Source: Pseudomonadales bacterium (lineage in GTDB: Bacteria; Pseudomonadota; Gammaproteobacteria; Pseudomonadales; UBA7239). From it: a stretch of DNA of 9,780 nt. Within the stretch, counting starts at the first letter, position 1, and each line of letters starts with the position of its first letter. Made by a program: the position numbers and the translations under genes. The DNA lies in NCBI GenBank assembly GCA_020443005.1, contig JAGRJA010000097.1:1-9780 (forward strand). Reading direction: 5' to 3'. Below the pieces are notes generated by a model, which saw nothing but the letters and a program-made list of their open reading frames with translations, was not told the DNA's origin and did not search any database. Shown piece by piece: positions 6,772 to 9,780 of the stretch.

Positions 6772-6786
6772 AAGACTGTGAGTCTT
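6772..6786. repeat. Short perfect inverted repeat
   Basis: AAGACT (6772-6777) and AGTCTT (6781-6786) are complementary across a GTG spacer. They lie just after the DnaA-box-like pair. The heptamer TGTGAGT also occurs twice here (6765-6771 and 6777-6783). The function is unknown; it could be part of the same protein-binding region. Confidence 0.3.
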
Positions 6787-6942
6787 TCCCCTTGTAATGG
6801 CGTCATCAGGCTTTCTTCAAATTGTTCAAATTTTAACCAATCAACTTTTCACCATTATTAATCAGTAGGTTGCATTGTAAACCTCATGTTATTTCGATTA
6901 ATTTACTGTAAAGCAGAATATCGTCCAAAAAAAATTAAGACA

Positions 6943-6951
6943 TGTGTATAA
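6943..6951 (-). promoter_or_regulatory. Single DnaA-box-like nonamer
   Basis: TGTGTATAA is the complement of TTATACACA, which fits the TTWTNCACA consensus. It lies about 180 bases from the inverted pair in the same intergenic gap. On its own it could easily be chance in AT-rich DNA. Confidence 0.3.
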
Positions 6952-7033
6952 AATAGATGAGATAAGACCCGAGTTGGAAATATTGCCTGTAAATGTGTGA
7001 TTTCTGCGGTCAAAATATGTATGGGCAGGGGAA

Positions 7034-7063
7034 TAAAAAAAGAAACCCCGCCTTCAGGCGGGG
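7034..7063 (-). terminator. Intrinsic terminator of icd
   Basis: GC-rich arms CCCCGCC (7046-7052) and GGCGGGG (7057-7063) pair perfectly around a TTCA loop. On the - strand the hairpin is followed by a U-rich run (complement of 7034-7045, interrupted by one C). It begins 35 bases after the icd stop codon and reads in the icd direction. Confidence 0.9.
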
Positions 7064-7098
7064 CTACTGAAAAATTATTTGAAAAATCAGCTTAATGC

Positions 7099-8352
7099 TT
7101 ACATATGCTTAATGATGTGCTCACCAAACTCGGAACAGGAAACAAGGGTTGCTCCTTCCATCAGTCGCTCGAAGTCATAGGTCACAGTCCCTGCGCTGAT
7201 CGCCCCTTCCATTCCACGAATAACCAGATTGGCCGCATCGTTCCAGCCAAGATGTCGCAGCATCATTTCTGCAGAGAGAATCAGTGAACCCGGGTTAACC
7301 TTGTCCTGCCCGGCATATTTGGGTGCCGTGCCGTGGGTTGCTTCGAAAAGCGCAACGGTATCAGAGATGTTCGCACCGGGAGCGATACCGATTCCACCTA
7401 CCTGTGCAGCCAGTGCGTCTGAAAGATAATCGCCATTCAAATTCAATGTGGCAATCACGCTGTATTCAGCCGGTCTCAATAAAATCTGCTGCAACATGGC
7501 ATCGGCAATCACATCCTTGATGACGATATCCTTTCCTGTTTTAGGATTCCTGATTTTGCACCAGGGGCCTCCATCCAGCAGTTCAGCACCGAACTCTTCA
7601 CGGGCTAACTCGTAACCCCAATCCGTAAACGCCCCTTCCGTGAACTTCATGATGTTGCCCTTGTGTACCAGAGTCAGGGAAGGTAAATCCTGCTCAATTG
7701 TATACTGAATGGCCCTTCTGACCAGACGCTGTGTTCCCTCTTTTGAAACCGGTTTCACACCAATACCACAGTTCTGCGGAAAACGGATCTTGTTAACACC
7801 CATTTCTTCGCGAAGAAACTTGATAACCTTGTCTGCTTCCGCACTACCCGCCTTCCATTCGATACCGGCGTATATGTCTTCCGAATTTTCACGAAAGATA
7901 CACATATCCACCTTACCCGGCTCTTTAACAGGGGAAGGAACGCCCTGAAACCATCGTACCGGTCTTTGACACACATACAAATCCAGCTCCTGGCGCAAAG
8001 CGACATTAAGCGAGCGGAAGCCACCACCCACAGGTGTTGTCAAAGGCCCTTTGATAGAGACTGCAAATTCCTTGAGCGCCTCAAGTGTTTCTTCCGGGAA
8101 CCAGTTTCCCTCGTAAAGCTCTGCAGCTTTTTCACCACAATAAACTTCCATCCATGCAATTTTCTTTTCTGATGAATAGGCCTTCTCCACTGCAGCGTCA
8201 ATAACCTTGATCATCACAGGTGTTATATCGACACCGATACCATCACCTTCAATAAACGGAATAATAGGGTTGTTCGGAACGGTCAGGCTCAAATCCGGAT
8301 TGACTGTTATTTTTGAACCCTGGGAAGGTACAGTGACTTTCTGGTAACCCAT
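7099..8352 (-). CDS. icd: NADP-dependent isocitrate dehydrogenase
   Basis: A homodimeric TCA-cycle enzyme that oxidatively decarboxylates isocitrate to 2-oxoglutarate with NADP. The 417-residue protein follows E. coli Icd with an offset of one. S114 in RSLNVALRQ corresponds to S113, the residue phosphorylated by AceK. R120, R130 and R154 bind the substrate carboxylates. Y161 and K231 are the catalytic pair, and D284 and D308 are metal ligands. NADP preference is shown by K345 and Y346 (GTAPKYAGQDKVNPG) and by Y392 and R396 (TYDFERLM), the residues that contact the 2'-phosphate in E. coli. The ATG has GGAG seven bases upstream. The gene is divergent from rluE, as in E. coli, and ends in a strong terminator. 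No aceK is in the window, so control by phosphorylation is possible but not shown. Confidence 0.97.
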   Translation of the reverse strand: MGYQKVTVPSQGSKITVNPDLSLTVPNNPIIPFIEGDGIGVDITPVMIKVIDAAVEKAYSSEKKIAWMEVYCGEKAAELYEGNWFPEETLEALKEFAVSIKGPLTTPVGGGFRSLNVALRQELDLYVCQRPVRWFQGVPSPVKEPGKVDMCIFRENSEDIYAGIEWKAGSAEADKVIKFLREEMGVNKIRFPQNCGIGVKPVSKEGTQRLVRRAIQYTIEQDLPSLTLVHKGNIMKFTEGAFTDWGYELAREEFGAELLDGGPWCKIRNPKTGKDIVIKDVIADAMLQQILLRPAEYSVIATLNLNGDYLSDALAAQVGGIGIAPGANISDTVALFEATHGTAPKYAGQDKVNPGSLILSAEMMLRHLGWNDAANLVIRGMEGAISAGTVTYDFERLMEGATLVSCSEFGEHIIKHM

Positions 8353-8463
8353 AAAAAAACTCCATCGAAAAATATAGTGCGTTAGAATGTGCAGGTTGTT
8401 TTAAAAAGCGTTAATAAAACAACCGAATAACAAGGTTTCACAGTATACACAAGCTGTATAAAT

Positions 8464-8482
8464 TTTGTAGTTTTCCTACAAA
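8464..8482. promoter_or_regulatory. Palindromic operator candidate between icd and rluE (HexR-like)
   Basis: TTTGTAG (8464-8470) and CTACAAA (8476-8482) are perfect inverted arms around TTTTC. The core TGTAG-N5-CTACA has the length and end bases of the HexR operator reported in gammaproteobacteria (TGTAAT-N3-ATTACA), which controls central carbon genes, but it differs at inner positions. It lies 16 bases before the rluE ATG and about 110 bases upstream of icd, so it could serve either gene. It could also form a small hairpin in the rluE leader. Confidence 0.4.
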
Positions 8483-8498
8483 CCGGCGACTTCTGTTA

Positions 8499-9110
8499 AT
8501 GGCCCGATTGATTCTGCTCAACAAACCCTATGGCACTGTTTCACAATTCAGCGAAAACCGTGACGGACACCCGACCCTGAAAAATCTGGTGCCAATCAAG
8601 GGTATTTACCCTGCCGGAAGGCTGGACAGGGATTCTGAGGGTTTGCTGCTTCTGACAGATGATGGACAATTGCAACACCGAATCAGTGCCCCAGAGAAAA
8701 AACTGCCAAAAACCTACTGGGCGCAACTTGAGGGAAATATTAGTGAACAAGCCCTGGTAGCACTTCGCCAGGGCGTTCAACTCAGGGACGGGCTCACCAG
8801 ACCGGCCAAAGTAAAATTGATAACAGCACCAGACATACCCGATCGAGACCCTCCGATTCGTTTCAGAAAAAACGATACCACCAGCTGGATTGAACTGACA
8901 ATACTCGAAGGAAAAAATCGCCAGGTACGACGAATGACAGCTGCGGTCGGCTACCCGACGCTTCGATTGATCCGTGTAAAAGTGGGGGTATGGACATTGG
9001 ACAATCTCAAGCCCGGAGAATGGCGAGAGATTGTAGTCAATTTACCGGTCAAACAGGGCTCCTCAAGCGGAACCAAATACCCCAGGTCACACCCCGGGAA
9101 AAATCATTGA
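8499..9110 (+). CDS. rluE: 23S rRNA pseudouridine synthase, RluE type
   Basis: A pseudouridine synthase of the RsuA/RluB/RluE group. RluE modifies U2457 of 23S rRNA in E. coli. The 203-residue protein has no S4 RNA-binding domain in front, as expected for RluE and unlike RluB, RluF and RsuA. It begins MARLILLNKPYGTVSQF, followed by GRLDRDSEGLLLLTDDG at 40-56 with the catalytic D43. The C-terminal family motif GKNRQVRRMTAAVGYPTLRL is followed by the IRVKVG strand. The position next to and divergent from icd matches E. coli and supports RluE over RsuA. No clear Shine-Dalgarno sequence precedes the ATG. The last 15 or so residues are polar and probably disordered. The stop is eight bases from that of convergent moaE, with no terminator between. 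Confidence 0.92.
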   Translation: MARLILLNKPYGTVSQFSENRDGHPTLKNLVPIKGIYPAGRLDRDSEGLLLLTDDGQLQHRISAPEKKLPKTYWAQLEGNISEQALVALRQGVQLRDGLTRPAKVKLITAPDIPDRDPPIRFRKNDTTSWIELTILEGKNRQVRRMTAAVGYPTLRLIRVKVGVWTLDNLKPGEWREIVVNLPVKQGSSSGTKYPRSHPGKNH

Positions 9111-9118
9111 CACCCTGA

Positions 9119-9616
9119 TCAGTCAGCGGATTTCCGGTTTTCAGCGGACTCTTCCCAGCGAGCGGCTCGGCTGCGGTCACTTTGCCGCTCATCGAGCCAT
9201 TGGCTTTGCAAGCACTTGCCCTCGACATGACTGGTTTCCTTTTTCCAGAAAGGTGCGCTTGTTTTCAGAAAGTCCATCATGAATTCACATGCCTCAAAGC
9301 TGTCACCCCGATGTGCTGAACTGACACCGACGAAAACGATCCTGTCCGCAGGTTTCATCACACCTATCCTGTGCACAATAACAACATCGTCCAGCTTCCA
9401 GCGTGTTCGGGCCTGATCGACTATGCCCGCCAATGTTTTTTCAGTCATGCCGGGATAATGCTCAATGAACAGGTTTTCAACATGACCGCCTTCATTAATA
9501 TCCCTCACCAAACCGGTGAAAGTAACGACAGCACCGGCTTTGCGCCCGGCACTTTGTAACAAGTCATCATAGAGCTTCGCGCTATCAATTGGTTCGGGCT
9601 GAACAAGTACACTCAT
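9119..9616 (-). CDS. moaE: Molybdopterin synthase catalytic (large) subunit
   Basis: MoaE forms a heterotetramer with MoaD and transfers sulfur from the MoaD thiocarboxylate to cyclic pyranopterin monophosphate, giving the molybdopterin dithiolene. From the ATG at 9616 it has 165 residues. R38 (TGLVRD), H102-R103 (SSAHRGDSF), K118 (FLKTSAPFWKKE) and K125 match the E. coli active-site residues R39, H103, R104, K119 and K126 with an offset of one. The frame opens at a TTG at 9622, but GGAGG six bases before the ATG decides for the ATG. It begins two bases after the moaD stop, and its Shine-Dalgarno sequence lies inside the last moaD codons. The C-terminal tail (about 142-165) is rich in R, E, S and A and probably flexible. 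Confidence 0.95.
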   Translation of the reverse strand: MSVLVQPEPIDSAKLYDDLLQSAGRKAGAVVTFTGLVRDINEGGHVENLFIEHYPGMTEKTLAGIVDQARTRWKLDDVVIVHRIGVMKPADRIVFVGVSSAHRGDSFEACEFMMDFLKTSAPFWKKETSHVEGKCLQSQWLDERQSDRSRAARWEESAENRKSAD

Positions 9617-9618
9617 CG

Positions 9619-9780
9619 TCAACCTCCGGTAACCGGCGGGAAAAGAGCTACTTCATCGCCCGGTTCAAGTGCGCAATGCCTGTCGGTGACTTCCTGGTTA
9701 ACGGCAACGATCAGATTGGCGTCCTCAAAAAATGCTGTTTTTTCGTGGCCAAACTGTTGTCGCAGTACATCCATCAAAAA
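9619..9780 (-). CDS. moaD: Molybdopterin synthase sulfur-carrier (small) subunit, N-terminus cut by window edge
   Basis: Only the last 53 residues are in the window. They end in GDEVALFPPVTGG, the MoaD signature closely matching the E. coli C-terminus, with the terminal Gly-Gly that is adenylylated and converted to a thiocarboxylate. The segment LIVAVNQEVTD earlier in the piece is the conserved strand of the ubiquitin-like fold. The gene lies directly upstream of moaE with only two bases between stop and ATG, the usual arrangement of the two subunits. The reading frame stays open to the window edge. Confidence 0.93.
   Translation of the reverse strand, partial: FLMDVLRQQFGHEKTAFFEDANLIVAVNQEVTDRHCALEPGDEVALFPPVTGG

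Larger units (their letters stand above)
6407..7098. other. 692-bp non-coding gap between icd and mtnB
   Basis: This is the only long stretch without a convincing gene. Its left end holds the mtnB promoter and its right end the icd terminator. In between it is AT-rich, with DnaA-box-like nonamers near 6739-6761 and 6943-6951, a short palindrome at 6772-6786, and a 9-base direct repeat (TTCAAATT at 6816-6823 and 6825-6832). I found no open frame with a plausible Shine-Dalgarno sequence and no recognised RNA gene. A small RNA cannot be excluded. Confidence 0.6.

Noticed and set aside
6739..6951. Chromosomal origin of replication
   Set aside because: There are only a few boxes, no dnaA, dnaN, mnmG or rpmH nearby, and no convincing AT-rich 13-mer array. 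A lesser DnaA site or another operator is more plausible.
8437..8462. rluE promoter TTCACA plus TATAAA
   Set aside because: The spacer is only 14 bases, too short for a sigma70 promoter, so I do not list it as a feature.

Overview
The window is an ordinary, densely coded stretch of a bacterial chromosome, most probably from a gammaproteobacterium of moderate GC content. Three things point that way: icd and rluE are divergent neighbours as in E. coli, the methionine-salvage genes run mtnB-mtnD-mtnC as in Pseudomonas, and CinA is the full-length two-domain form. Key residues of Icd, MtnD and MoaE align almost residue for residue with the E. coli or Klebsiella enzymes. I cannot name the genus. 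I see no mobile element, CRISPR array, tRNA or rRNA, and no obvious change in codon use.

Layout. Bases 1-69 hold the end of an unseen upstream unit, closed by a very clear intrinsic terminator. Next, on the + strand, come an extended short-chain dehydrogenase (70-999) and a crotonase-family enoyl-CoA hydratase/isomerase (1034-1813). Converging on them from the - strand is a two-gene unit: a small membrane-anchored coiled-coil protein (2647-2961) followed by a NUDT19-like Nudix hydrolase (1864-2637). Divergent from that unit is cinA (about 3179-4471, +). Converging on cinA is the mtnBDC operon (6406-4513, -), whose genes overlap by 1 and 4 bases and which has a good sigma70 promoter at 6463-6490.

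Between mtnB and icd lies the only long non-coding stretch (6407-7098). It holds the mtnB promoter, two DnaA-box-like nonamers in inverted orientation, a third single nonamer, short repeats and the icd terminator. Then come icd (8352-7099, -), divergent rluE (8499-9110, +) with a palindrome between them, and the moaD-moaE pair on the - strand. The moaD gene runs off the right edge of the window.

Functionally these are separate housekeeping modules: methylthioadenosine recycling (MtnB, MtnD, MtnC), NMN recycling (CinA), the TCA cycle (Icd), 23S rRNA modification (RluE), molybdopterin synthesis (MoaD/MoaE), and a probable acyl-CoA or alicyclic metabolism pair (SDR and crotonase). I found no convincing new system. 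The parts most worth a second look are the DnaA-box-like cluster in the icd-mtnB gap, the terminator directly before the SDR start, the HexR-like palindrome between icd and rluE, and the uncharacterised membrane protein paired with the Nudix enzyme.
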